Shown here piece by piece: positions 15,953-24,160 of a stretch of 64,000 nt of DNA. Where the stretch lies: positions 9,114,001-9,178,000 of the forward strand of contig NZ_CP118527.1 in NCBI RefSeq assembly GCF_028885415.1. The letters are read 5' to 3'. The notes beneath the pieces were generated by a model. That model did not search any database and had not been told where the DNA came from. It was given only the letters and a program-made list of their open reading frames with translations. This DNA comes from Streptomyces coeruleorubidus (GTDB lineage Bacteria; Actinomycetota; Actinomycetes; Streptomycetales; Streptomycetaceae). The position numbers and the translations under genes are program-made. Positions within the stretch are counted from its first letter, which is position 1. Each line of letters opens with the position of its first letter.

Positions 15953-16987
15953 GTGGATGCATCGGGCAGGCAGCGGCCCACGATGGCGGACGTCGCCGAG
16001 AAGGCGGGCGTGTCCCGCGCGCTCGTCTCGATCATCTTCCGCAACCAGGCGGGGGCAAGCCGGGAGACGCGGGAGCGGGTCCTGCGCGTGGCCGACGAGA
16101 TCGGTTACCGGCCCGACAGCGCGGCCCGGCTGCTGGCCCGTGGCCGCAGCCGCACGCTCGGCGTGATGTTCACCGTGCACCAGACCTTCCACACGGACCT
16201 CATCACCGGCATCTACCCCGAGGCCGAACGGCTCGGTTACGACGTCCTGCTCTCCGGGGCCACCCACGGCCGCAGCGAGGCCAAGGCGGTCGAGGCGCTG
16301 CTCAGCCACCGCTGCGAGGCGGTGATCCTGCTCGGCCCGGACGCCGAACCCGCCTACCTCGCCGAGCTCGGGCAGCGCACGGTCACCGTCTCGATCAGCC
16401 GCCGGGTGCCCCAGGCCCATGTCGACTTCGTGCACTCCGCCGAGGGCAAGGGCGTCCGGCAGGCCATGGACCACCTGGTGGAGCTGGGGCACCGCCGGAT
16501 CGTGCACATCGACGGCGGACGCGGTCCCGGTTCGGCGGAGCGGCGGCGTGCCTACCGTGCCGCGATGCGCCGCCACGGGCTTCAGGCGCACGCACGGGTG
16601 ATCCCCGGCGAGCACACCGAGGAGTCCGGTGTCGAGACCGGCCGGCTGCTGCTGGCCGAACGCGACGGCGGACAGCCGCTGCCGACGGCGGTCCTCGCCG
16701 GCAACGACCGCTGCGCGATGGGGCTGCTGATGGCCCTGACCAGGGCGGGCGTCGAGGTCCCGCGCGACCTGTCCGTCGTCGGCTACGACGACAGTCACCT
16801 CTCCCACCTGATGCCGCTCGGCCTGACCACCGTCCGCCAGGACGCGTTCCTCATGGCCGAGCACGCGGTCCGCTTCGTCGTCGAACGGCTGGAGAACGGG
16901 GAACTGCCGCCGAGGGAGGCCGTGCTGGACCCCAAACTGGTGGTGCGGGGAACGAGCGGGCCCGCCCCGGCGGAGGGCACCCCCTAG
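15953..16987 (+). CDS. LacI-family transcriptional regulator of the polyol genes
   Basis: 344 residues. The N-terminal LacI helix-turn-helix is TMADVAEKAGVSRALVSIIF followed by the hinge YRPDSAARLLARGRS, then a periplasmic-binding-protein-like effector domain (TLGVMFTVHQTFHTDLITGI to the C-terminus; VVGYDDSHLSHLMPLGLTTV is typical). GTG at 15953 is chosen because GGAGG at 15936-15940 touches the earlier GTG at 15941. Its 3' end overlaps the stop of the convergent binding-protein gene by four bases. Identical operators in front of the operon and the binding protein make it their likely repressor, relieved by an inositol-like inducer. Confidence 0.88.
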   Translation: MDASGRQRPTMADVAEKAGVSRALVSIIFRNQAGASRETRERVLRVADEIGYRPDSAARLLARGRSRTLGVMFTVHQTFHTDLITGIYPEAERLGYDVLLSGATHGRSEAKAVEALLSHRCEAVILLGPDAEPAYLAELGQRTVTVSISRRVPQAHVDFVHSAEGKGVRQAMDHLVELGHRRIVHIDGGRGPGSAERRRAYRAAMRRHGLQAHARVIPGEHTEESGVETGRLLLAERDGGQPLPTAVLAGNDRCAMGLLMALTRAGVEVPRDLSVVGYDDSHLSHLMPLGLTTVRQDAFLMAEHAVRFVVERLENGELPPREAVLDPKLVVRGTSGPAPAEGTP

Positions 16988-17988
16988 CGCGTCCCCTTCT
17001 TCGCGAATTCGGCGACACTGTCGACGTTGTCCTTCGTGACGAAGGCCGGCCCGGTGAGCACGGGAGCGGTGCCGCCGCCGCTGAAGTTGCCGTTCGTCTT
17101 GTAGAGCCACAGCGCGTCGACGGAGAGGTAGCCCTGGAGGTAGGGCTGCTGGTCGACGGCGAACTGGATGTCGCCGCCTTGGATGGCGCCGACGAGGTCC
17201 TTGTTGAGGTCGAAGGTGGCGACCTTGGCCTTGCTGCCCGCGTCCTTGACCGACTGCACGGCGGTCATGGCGATCGGCGCGCCCAGCGTGACCACCTGGT
17301 CGATGCCGGCTTCCTTCTGGAGCTTGGCCGTCAGCGTCGACTTCACGGAGGGCATGTCGGTGCCGTTGACGTACAGATTCTCCGTCGTGCCCTTGAAGCC
17401 CTTCTTCAGACCGGCGCAGCGCGCCTCCAGCGCCACCTGGCCCTGCTCCTGGATCACGCAGACGGCGTGCTTGGCGCCCTGCTGGTTGAGGCGCTCGCCG
17501 AAGGCCTGGCCGGCGATGTTCTCGTCCTGGCCGAAGTACTCGAGCATGCCGAGTTCCTGCCAGTTGTCCAGGCCGGAGTTGAAGCCGACGACGGGGATGC
17601 CGGCCGCCTTGGCCTTGGCCACGACCGCCTTCATCGCGTCCGGCTTGGCGGCGGTCAGCGCGATGCCGTCGACCTTCTGGTCGATGGCGTTCTGCACCAG
17701 GTTGGCCTGGTTTCCGGCGACGGGGTCGCTGGAGTAGACGAGCTTGATGTTGTCCTTCGCGGCGGCGGCCTGGGCGCCCTTGCGGATCAGGTCCCAGAAG
17801 GTGTCGCCGGGTGCCGCGTGCGTGACCATGGCGACGGTCATCCGCGGGGTGGTGGCCTTGCCCGCGGCGGCGTCGGTGCCGCCGGTCTCGGACTGCTTCC
17901 CGCCGGAGCCGCTGGAACAGCTGGCGGCGAGCAGCGCGCCCACGAGGACGGCGGTGGTCAGGGCGGCGGATCTGTGGTGTCTGCGCAT
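16984..17988 (-). CDS. Ribose/inositol-type ABC substrate-binding lipoprotein (orphan)
   Basis: 334 residues. A lipoprotein signal peptide ends in lipobox LAASC (Cys24), followed by a Ser/Gly linker and a type-I periplasmic-binding fold of the ribose/galactose/inositol group (TVAMVTHAAPGDTFWDLIRK, DGIALTAAKPDAM, GIPVVGFNSGLDNWQELGML, GDIQFAVDQQPYLQGYLSV). It lies on the cell surface and delivers a sugar or polyol to a permease. No permease or ATPase gene adjoins it. The promoter carries the same LacI operator as the polyol operon, so the ligand is probably the same compound. Confidence 0.85.
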   Translation of the reverse strand: MRRHHRSAALTTAVLVGALLAASCSSGSGGKQSETGGTDAAAGKATTPRMTVAMVTHAAPGDTFWDLIRKGAQAAAAKDNIKLVYSSDPVAGNQANLVQNAIDQKVDGIALTAAKPDAMKAVVAKAKAAGIPVVGFNSGLDNWQELGMLEYFGQDENIAGQAFGERLNQQGAKHAVCVIQEQGQVALEARCAGLKKGFKGTTENLYVNGTDMPSVKSTLTAKLQKEAGIDQVVTLGAPIAMTAVQSVKDAGSKAKVATFDLNKDLVGAIQGGDIQFAVDQQPYLQGYLSVDALWLYKTNGNFSGGGTAPVLTGPAFVTKDNVDSVAEFAKKGTR

Positions 17989-18057
17989 GTCGGGTGCACC
18001 TCGGTGTGCTGGGGGGAACGGGTCGTGCCCGGTCCGGGGAGGCAGCTGGAGCGCGTC

Positions 18058-18073
18058 ACTAGCGCGCTCTAGT
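18058..18073. promoter_or_regulatory. LacI-family operator O2 of the binding-protein gene
   Basis: Identical 16-mer to the operator at 15811-15826, again 30 bases from the TTGACA box and overlapping the expected start of transcription on the minus strand. Confidence 0.8.
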
Positions 18074-18080
18074 GGCAGGT

Positions 18081-18109
18081 ACTATGCGGGCGCCTTCGGG
18101 TGATGTCAA
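18081..18109 (-). promoter_or_regulatory. Promoter of the binding-protein gene
   Basis: On the minus strand TTGACA (18104-18109), a 17-base spacer, then CATAGT (18081-18086). The LacI operator begins seven bases after the -10, i.e. around +1. Confidence 0.65.
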
Positions 18110-18118
18110 CAGCTTTGT

Positions 18119-18152
18119 CAGGACGTTCCAACAAACAGGACGTTCCAACAAA
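18119..18152. repeat. Two abutting copies of a 17-bp direct repeat
   Basis: caggacgttccaacaaa occurs at 18119-18135 and again at 18136-18152 without a gap. It lies just upstream of the TTGACA box of the binding-protein gene. Each copy contains a GGACGTTCC near-palindrome, so this could be an activator site, or part of the downstream U-rich tail of the VOC terminator. Confidence 0.6.
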
Positions 18153-18155
18153 ACA

Positions 18156-18201
18156 GGGCCGCCCGCACACACCGGCAGTGCACGGCGTGTGCGGGCGGCC
18201 C
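18156..18201 (-). terminator. Rho-independent terminator of the VOC gene
   Basis: Arms 18156-18170 and 18187-18201 are a perfect 15-bp GC-rich stem. Read leftwards the hairpin follows the VOC stop codon and is followed by TGTTTTGTTGG, a fair U-tract. Confidence 0.8.
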
Positions 18202-18240
18202 CGCGGGGCGGACGGTCGCTGACCGTCCGGTCGGTCCCGC

Positions 18241-18654
18241 TCAGCTCTCCGGTCTGCTGATGTTGACCATCCACGGGACACCGAAACGGTCCGTGCACAT
18301 GCCGAACACGTCGCCCCACATCTGCTTCTCCAGCGGTACCGACACCGAGCCGCCCTCGGACAGCTTCTCCCAGTAGCCCGTCAGCTCGGCGTCGTCGTCA
18401 CCGCTCAGGCTCACCGAGAAGGGCTGGCCGGGCGCGGACTCCATACCCGGCGGGTTGTCGGCGCCCATCAGGGTGAAGCCGCTGGGGGTCTCCAGCATGC
18501 CGTGCATGATCTTGTCGGCGTTCGGGGCTTCCGCCTGGCCGAAGTCGCCGTAGGTGTTGAGGGTCAGGGTGCCGCCGAAGACCTCCTTGTAGAACTCCAT
18601 CGCCTGCCGGGCGTCGCCGTTGAAGGACAGGTACGGGTTGAGACGCGCGACCAT
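18241..18654 (-). CDS. VOC-family (PhnB-like) protein
   Basis: 137 residues of the vicinal-oxygen-chelate fold, PhnB/3-demethylubiquinone-methyltransferase-like subgroup. It starts VARLNPYLSFNGDARQAMEF, contains YKEVFGGTLTLNTYGDFG and ends WGDVFGMCTDRFGVPWMVNI. In this subgroup the metal site is often incomplete and the role is unknown; some give resistance to or bind small molecules. ATG at 18654 has GGAGG upstream. Transcribed alone; it is divergent from the aldo/keto reductase. Confidence 0.82.
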   Translation of the reverse strand: MVARLNPYLSFNGDARQAMEFYKEVFGGTLTLNTYGDFGQAEAPNADKIMHGMLETPSGFTLMGADNPPGMESAPGQPFSVSLSGDDDAELTGYWEKLSEGGSVSVPLEKQMWGDVFGMCTDRFGVPWMVNISRPES

Positions 18655-18818
18655 GAGAACCTCCGTGAAGGGGCCGAGGGCCAGGTGCGCGCAGCGTAAC
18701 GCCGGGCACGGAGAACGGCTCGCCGGGCGGCGCCGTGCCGCAGCGCCCCGCTGCGACGGCGGCGCCGCCAACCGCGCTGTTAGCGTGGCCCCTTGAACAG
18801 AGGGGGAGGACAGCGTTC

Positions 18819-19691
18819 ATGACAACGACCACCTTCCGCATCGGCGGGGACCTGGACGTACGCCGGCTCGGTTTCGGAGCCATGCATCTGCCGACCGAGC
18901 CCGGCCCCGCGCGCGAGAACGCCCTCGCGGTCGCCCGGCGGGCGGTGGAGCTGGGCGTCACATTGATCGACACGGCCCACATGTACGGCTGGGGAGCGAA
19001 CGAGGAACTCCTCGCCGACGCCTTGCACCCCTATCCGGAGGGGCTGCTGATCACGACCAAGGTCGGTGTCGCGCGCATCGAGGGCGAGTGGAGGCTCGAC
19101 GGGCGGCCCGACACCCTGCGTGACCAGGTCGAGCAGGCCCTGCGCCGGCTGCGCGTCGAGCGCATCGAGCTGCTCCAGCTGCACCGCATCGACCCCGAGA
19201 CTCCGCTCGCCGACCAGCTCGGCACGCTGCGGGAGCTCCAGGCCGAGGGCCTGGTCGGCAGGATCGGGCTGTCGGAGGTCACCGTCGCCGAGCTGGCGCA
19301 GGCCCGGCAGATCGTCGACATCGTCAGCGTGCAGAACCGCTACAGCCTGCTCGACCGTGAGCACGAGCCGGTGCTCGACGCCTGTGCGGCGGCCGGAATC
19401 GCCTTCCTGCCGTGGCGGCCCGTCGCCTGGGGGAAGGCGGGGGCCGAGTCGGAGATCGCGGCCGTGGCGGCCGACCTCGGTGCCACGCCCACACAGGTGG
19501 CGCTCGCCTGGCTCCTCCACCGCTCGCCGGTCGTCCTGCCGATTCCCGGCACGGCCCGCGTCGAGCACCTGGAGGAGAACCTCGCCGCGGCGGACCTCGA
19601 CCTGACGCCTGCCCACCGCGACCGCCTCGACCGGCTGGCCGGGGAGTGGGGGCCGCATCGGGAGCGGAGTGAGACGGGGCCTCGCACGTGA
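18819..19691 (+). CDS. Aldo/keto reductase
   Basis: 290-residue NADPH-dependent (beta/alpha)8 reductase. The catalytic tetrad can be placed: Asp and Tyr in LIDTAHMYGWGANE, Lys in LLITTKVGV and His in LLQLHRID. The C-terminal cofactor motif is VVLPIPGTARVEHLEENL. ATG at 18819 follows GGGGGAGGA at 18802-18810. The physiological carbonyl substrate is not evident. It is similar to, but clearly distinct from, the second aldo/keto reductase at 32860. Confidence 0.87.
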   Translation: MTTTTFRIGGDLDVRRLGFGAMHLPTEPGPARENALAVARRAVELGVTLIDTAHMYGWGANEELLADALHPYPEGLLITTKVGVARIEGEWRLDGRPDTLRDQVEQALRRLRVERIELLQLHRIDPETPLADQLGTLRELQAEGLVGRIGLSEVTVAELAQARQIVDIVSVQNRYSLLDREHEPVLDACAAAGIAFLPWRPVAWGKAGAESEIAAVAADLGATPTQVALAWLLHRSPVVLPIPGTARVEHLEENLAAADLDLTPAHRDRLDRLAGEWGPHRERSETGPRT

Positions 19692-19721
19692 GAGGGCCCC
19701 GCGGGAGGGAGCCCGCTGGAG

Positions 19722-19806
19722 GGGGACCCACGGAAGGGGACCCCGCGAAAGGGGACCCCGCGAAAGGGGCCCCGAGAAAGGGGCCCCACGGAAGGGGCCC
19801 CACGAA
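19722..19806. repeat. Tandem array of six G4-C4 palindromic units
   Basis: Six units of 13-15 bases, each GGGGaCCC or GGGGCCCC followed by a short purine spacer (ACGGAA, CGCGAAA, CGCGAAA, GAGAAA, ACGGAA, ACGAA): starts 19722, 19736, 19751, 19766, 19780, 19794. The third copies the second exactly. The array fills the gap between two convergent genes. It could terminate transcription on both strands or simply be slippage-prone DNA. Confidence 0.75.
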
Positions 19807-19809
19807 GGC

Positions 19810-20040
19810 TCAGGCCTCGTCGGACGACCCGCTGTTCCAGTCGTACGGGCCACCGCCGCGCCACTCGATCAGCTCGGTGTCGTCGACGGCCGTGTCGGTG
19901 GTGGGCAGGCCCTCGCGGTGCAGCAGGTCCAGCACGTCGAAGAGGCTGTAGGCGACGCCCATGCGCTCGCCGTGGATGGTCACCAGCCGTCCGCCGTCCG
20001 ACGCGGGCGGCTGCACGACCACAGGGGGTTGACCGTCCAT
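19810..20040 (-). CDS. Small conserved hypothetical protein
   Basis: 76 residues: MDGQPPVVVQPPASDGGRLV then THGERMGVAYSLFDVLDLLH style amphipathic sequence and an acidic, Trp-containing end (IEWRGGGPYDWN). ATG at 20040 has GGTGGGG close ahead. Soluble with no recognised motif. It is divergent from the secreted hydrolase at 20252. Confidence 0.55.
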   Translation of the reverse strand: MDGQPPVVVQPPASDGGRLVTIHGERMGVAYSLFDVLDLLHREGLPTTDTAVDDTELIEWRGGGPYDWNSGSSDEA

Positions 20041-20251
20041 AGCCCCACCATGCTCCCGAAACCGCCGGTTCGCAGCTCGGCCGGGCCCATAAGGGGTCCT
20101 TGAGCGGGACTGGGACGAGCCGGTCCGGCCCTCGGCCCGAGCCCCCCGGCGCCGGGGGGCTCTGTGCGCCGGTGACAAGGCAAGCTCCGGAAACTGAGTT
20201 CTCATCAGCACCCCCTGAGCGCACTCCTGCCCCAGCTCTAGCGTCCGTGGC

Positions 20252-21973
20252 ATGGACATGAACCGTAGGACCAGAGGGAAGTGGCGCGGTGCCGCACTGG
20301 CGGTGCTGCTGACCGCCGGGACGCTCACGACCGCCGCTCCGGGCGCCCGGGCCGACGGGGCGCGGACTGAGACGCCGGTCGCGTCGACGTCGCCGGTGAC
20401 CGGGGTGACGGAGTCGGTGGTGCGGGTGAGGGCGCCGCTGCCGGAGTCGGCCGGGCCGCGTCCGGCCGCCTGCGACTGGCTGTCGTACCTGCGCTACCGC
20501 TCCGCCGACGGGCCGGCCGCCTCGGCCGACGCGGACCGGATCCTCGTCGCCCAGCCCGGCATCCTGGAAGGAGCCGGGGCGTTCGACAGCGTGGCCCGCA
20601 ACACCGTGGCGCGAGCCGCCGAGCAGGGACTGCACATCGAGTTCTGGGCGCTGGACCGGCGCTCCAACTGCCTGGAGGACCGTACCGGCATCGCCTCCGG
20701 CGACCAGCACACCGCCGTCGACTACTACTACCGCGGCAAGCAGGTCGACGGCCGGACCTTCGGCGGCTTCGCCGGCAACGAGAAGCTGGGCTGGATGGCG
20801 AAGCTCGGCATCGAGCAGACCGTACGGGACCAGTACGACCTGCTCACCGCCGAGTTGCCGGACCAGACGCAGCGCAAGCGGAAGGTGCTGTGCGGCGGGC
20901 ACTCGCTGGGCGGTGTGATCACCGGGTACTTCGCCGCCGCCGACTTCGACGGCGACCGGGCCACCACGGCCGACGCCGGCTACAACCAGTGCGCCGGCTA
21001 CTTCGCCCTCGACACGACCGTCTCCACCTCGCTGGCCGACCTCAGCGGCAGCCTGCCGGACGACACCAACCTGCCCGACATCGGCCTCGGTTACGGCGTG
21101 GTGCAGGCCGGGCTCGACAGCGGGGTGCTGCCGCGCACGCTGTCCGCGCCGGTGCTGCTCAATCCCGAGACCATGACGCTGCTCGGCATTGCGGGGATGG
21201 GCGCCCTCAAGGCCCCGGACGCCGAAGCGAGCCTGCCGGGCTACCTGCCCTCCAACCTCAACATCGAGGCCACCCACCGCGTCCTGTTCTCCAAGGACAC
21301 CGCAGCCTTCCTCGCCGGCAAGCCCGCCGTGAAGGACTTCCGGCTCACCAACGGGGCGGTGCTCGGGGCGCTGCTGGACGACAACTCCGTACCGCTGGCG
21401 TTCCTCCAGACCAGCGTCGGCTTCTTCGACGGCGGGCCGATCGCCGACAAGCGCTTCCCCGTGGCCAACGGCGGGGCGCAGCAGCCCGGGCTGTACGGCA
21501 CCGCGTACAAGGCCATCCCGGACCGGCCGCAGGGACCGCTCTACACCTGGCGCAACTACGACCGCGTCGGCGACCCCGACGACCCCGGCTACCGCTCGGC
21601 CGACGGCACGCCGTTCACCGGCCCCGGCGAGGAGGTCACCGACATCCGGCAACTGGCCCGCAGCCTGGCCGAGCAGCCGCTGGACTTCACCGAGCAGTAC
21701 TTCCCGACCAAGCTGGTGACGGACATCCAGATGGCCGGCTCGCCACAGGTCAAGAAGCTCGTCGTGCATCCCGACGGGCTCAAGGCCAACCCGGTCCTCA
21801 CCGTCCTCGCCGGCGAGGGCCTGCTGGCCGGCCGGGTCCCACCCGAGCTCCGCCCCGTCATCGCCGACGGCTACCAGCACCTCGACGTACTGACCGCCGC
21901 GCCGACTCAGAACAACGGCCGACCCGAGCCGGTCTCCACCAGCCTCGCCGGGTTCGCGCGGTCGCCGCGCTGA
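20252..21973 (+). CDS. Secreted alpha/beta-hydrolase (lipase/esterase-like)
   Basis: 573 residues. A Sec-type signal peptide (MNRRTRGKWRG, then hydrophobic ALAVLLTAGTLTTAA and an ARA cleavage site near residue 35) precedes a large alpha/beta-hydrolase. The nucleophile elbow is GGHSLGG (about residue 216). The C-terminus contains DGYQHLDVLTA, where the Asp and His would complete the triad. Unusually long for a plain lipase; the insert between elbow and His may form a lid. ATG at 20252 is used; a second ATG two codons on is possible. A -10-like TAGCGT just ahead and no ribosome site suggest a leaderless message. It is convergent with the cutinase. Confidence 0.78.
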   Translation: MDMNRRTRGKWRGAALAVLLTAGTLTTAAPGARADGARTETPVASTSPVTGVTESVVRVRAPLPESAGPRPAACDWLSYLRYRSADGPAASADADRILVAQPGILEGAGAFDSVARNTVARAAEQGLHIEFWALDRRSNCLEDRTGIASGDQHTAVDYYYRGKQVDGRTFGGFAGNEKLGWMAKLGIEQTVRDQYDLLTAELPDQTQRKRKVLCGGHSLGGVITGYFAAADFDGDRATTADAGYNQCAGYFALDTTVSTSLADLSGSLPDDTNLPDIGLGYGVVQAGLDSGVLPRTLSAPVLLNPETMTLLGIAGMGALKAPDAEASLPGYLPSNLNIEATHRVLFSKDTAAFLAGKPAVKDFRLTNGAVLGALLDDNSVPLAFLQTSVGFFDGGPIADKRFPVANGGAQQPGLYGTAYKAIPDRPQGPLYTWRNYDRVGDPDDPGYRSADGTPFTGPGEEVTDIRQLARSLAEQPLDFTEQYFPTKLVTDIQMAGSPQVKKLVVHPDGLKANPVLTVLAGEGLLAGRVPPELRPVIADGYQHLDVLTAAPTQNNGRPEPVSTSLAGFARSPR

Positions 21974-21994
21974 CCCTCCGCGTACGCACACAAG

Positions 21995-22022
21995 GGGCCC
22001 GGGAGGAGATCCTCCCGGGCCC
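21995..22022. terminator. Bidirectional terminator between hydrolase and cutinase
   Basis: GGGCCCGGGAGG (21995-22006) pairs perfectly with 22011-22022 around loop AGAT. It lies between the two convergent stop codons at 21973 and 22041. Confidence 0.8.
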
Positions 22023-22040
22023 TTCGGTGTGCTGCCGGGC

Positions 22041-22682
22041 TCAGAGCCTGCCCGCGGCGAACGTCGCCGCTGCGTCCGCGTCGTCGCGGTAGCCCAGGTG
22101 TGCTCCGACATCGCCGCCGCCGCTCTCGCAGACGGGGTCGCCCTTGGCGCAGATGTCCAGGGTGCGGCTCTGGTACGTGCCGGTGACGCTCTTGCCGATG
22201 GCTCGGATCGGGTTGCCGAACAGCAGCACCGCGGCGACCTTCGGCTCGACCGCCGTGGGCAGCGTGGCCACGATCGGGCTGCCGACCACCGCGCCCGCGC
22301 TGCTGATGCCGATCGAGTTGTCGACGACGTTCGCGCCCTGCGAATAGCCGACGAGAACGAACCGCTGATTCGGGCAGGCGGCGGCCTGGCTCTTCACATG
22401 GTTCACCAGGTCCGCGTTGCCCTGTGCGGCAGACGTCGGGGAAAGGTTTGCGGGATAGTTCACCGCGTAGCTGGAGAGGCTCTTGCCCGCCGCTTTCTTC
22501 TGCAGTGCGGAATACACCGGGTCGCCGACGATGAAACCGAGCGTGCCCGGCTCGAAGGTGCCGCGCGCCGCGACGACTTCGACGTCCGAGCAGGCCGCGG
22601 CCGCAGCCGGTGGAGCCGAGAGGGTGGCAAGTCCGGCCCCGCCGGCCAGCGAGAGCGCGGCGAGAGACAAGCGGATACGCAT
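22041..22682 (-). CDS. Secreted cutinase-family serine esterase
   Basis: 213 residues. A signal peptide (MRIRLSLAALSLAGGAGLAT, cleavage near AAAA-CSD) precedes a cutinase fold. The nucleophile elbow is GYSQGAN (Ser114), CAKGDPVC carries the catalytic Asp between the usual cysteines, and GAHLGY carries the His. Cutinases hydrolyse polyester and lipid esters; actinobacterial Culp proteins include the thioesterase/phospholipase Rv3802c of the mycolate locus. ATG at 22682 has GGAGGA upstream. Transcribed leftwards, 138 bases after the PucR gene, so it is the sixth in line behind the AccD-FadD32-Pks13-esterase set. Confidence 0.88.
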   Translation of the reverse strand: MRIRLSLAALSLAGGAGLATLSAPPAAAAACSDVEVVAARGTFEPGTLGFIVGDPVYSALQKKAAGKSLSSYAVNYPANLSPTSAAQGNADLVNHVKSQAAACPNQRFVLVGYSQGANVVDNSIGISSAGAVVGSPIVATLPTAVEPKVAAVLLFGNPIRAIGKSVTGTYQSRTLDICAKGDPVCESGGGDVGAHLGYRDDADAAATFAAGRL

Positions 22683-22820
22683 GGGGAATCCTCCGCGGGT
22701 GAGGCGCATCGAGCGCCTGCGAAAAAGGACGGCCCGAACGTATTCGCTTTCCCTGACCAGGTGTTATGGACTGGATTATGGAATCGCCGCTGTTTTTTGT
22801 CGCCGATTGAGTACTGGGAT

Positions 22821-24038
22821 TCAGTTCTGTGGTGTGCTCAGTGACTCCGCGCGCAGCGCGAGAATCAGGTCGAGGCGGGTTTCCGGATCGTGCAGGGCGT
22901 CGCCGAACAGCTTCTCCAGCTGCCGCAGGCGGTAGCGGACCGTCTGCGGGTGGATGTGCAGCCGCACCGCGACGTCCGGCACGTTGCTGCCGCTGAGCAG
23001 CCACGCCAGCAGTGTCTCGGCGAGCCGGTCGCGCTGCCCGGCCGAGACCGTGTCGAGGGGCGCGAGGACCCGCTCCTGGAGCCGTTCGAGCAGCGGCTCG
23101 TCGCCGTACAGCAGCAGGGTCGACAGATGGTCGGCGCACCGCACCACACCCTGGCGGGGGAGGACCCCGCGTCCCATCAGCCCGAGCGCCCGGGTGGCGA
23201 TGCGCAGTGACTGCGCGGCGTCGGTGACCGCGACCGTCGGGCCGATCGCGGCGGGCCGGCCGCGCAGCGCGAGCGTGAACGCCCGGCCGAAGCGACCGGA
23301 GCCGTCCGGGTCGGGCACCAGCATGCGCGGCGGCCGGGACTGAATGTCCACCAGCGCGCCCGCCGCTGCCAGCGGCCGGTCCTCCTCCCGCCGGTCCGGC
23401 GCCGCCGCGAGCGCCACGACGGCGACCGTCCGGGGCACCGGCCAGCGCGCGCTGTGCGCCAGGTCCTGCACGGCCTCCAGCGCCACCGGCCCGTCCTCCA
23501 GCAGCAGGTCCAGCAGCCGCCTGCGGCGCCGCTCCAGCTCGTCCGAGCTGCGCAGCTGCGCCTCCGCGTAGCCGGCCGCGGCCGCCTGCGCGACCTCGTG
23601 CACGGTCCGGAAGGCGAGCTCGCCGAGCGCCGCCACGACCGTGGAGTCCAGGCCGAGTTCCTCCGCCGTTTGACCCATCAGCCGCCAGGCGTGCAGCCCC
23701 CCGACCCGCAGTGCGGACTGCAACGCGTCCAGGCTGCGGCCCTCCAGGGCCTCGCCGCGCCCGAGTTCGTAGTACGTCGCCGCGAGCGCGCCTCCGTCGT
23801 CGCGCGGTTCGGCGATGTGGTCGACGAACAGGGTCAGCGCCTGCACCACACCGGCCCGCAGGTTCCTGCCGTACGCCCCGTCGGCGGGCCGCGCGTACTC
23901 GGGAACCTGACGGCGTACCTCCTCCTCCACCTGGTCGGCGACGGCCGCGAGCTGGGCGCGCAGCAGCTCCGCCAGCTCGGGCGGCATCGGTGGCATACCG
24001 GGGCGGTCCGGCACGCCGTGCTGGGCGGGCACAGCCAT
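22821..24038 (-). CDS. PucR-family transcriptional regulator
   Basis: 405 residues. The N-terminal half is alpha-helical with no clear ligand motif (QVEEEVRRQVPEYARPADGA onwards), then a GGDEF-like degenerate middle. The C-terminus is the PucR helix-turn-helix (LLSGSNVPDVAVRLHIHPQT followed by VRYRLRQLEKLFGDAL). ATG at 24038 has AAAGGAG upstream; the alternative at 24200 is rejected because it would overlap the esterase end. It follows the esterase by 122 bases on the same strand. It is the only regulator inside the Pks13-like locus and so the best candidate to control it. Confidence 0.82.
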   Translation of the reverse strand: MAVPAQHGVPDRPGMPPMPPELAELLRAQLAAVADQVEEEVRRQVPEYARPADGAYGRNLRAGVVQALTLFVDHIAEPRDDGGALAATYYELGRGEALEGRSLDALQSALRVGGLHAWRLMGQTAEELGLDSTVVAALGELAFRTVHEVAQAAAAGYAEAQLRSSDELERRRRRLLDLLLEDGPVALEAVQDLAHSARWPVPRTVAVVALAAAPDRREEDRPLAAAGALVDIQSRPPRMLVPDPDGSGRFGRAFTLALRGRPAAIGPTVAVTDAAQSLRIATRALGLMGRGVLPRQGVVRCADHLSTLLLYGDEPLLERLQERVLAPLDTVSAGQRDRLAETLLAWLLSGSNVPDVAVRLHIHPQTVRYRLRQLEKLFGDALHDPETRLDLILALRAESLSTPQN

Positions 24039-24160
24039 CACGGGCACTCCTTTCGGCCGGAAGCGGCTCACCCGCGGACTGTAACCGCTGGGACGAGGGG
24101 GAAGTCCTGTGTTGGACGGACGACCCCTGCGCTCCGTTCCGTGCCCCGACGGCACCCCCG

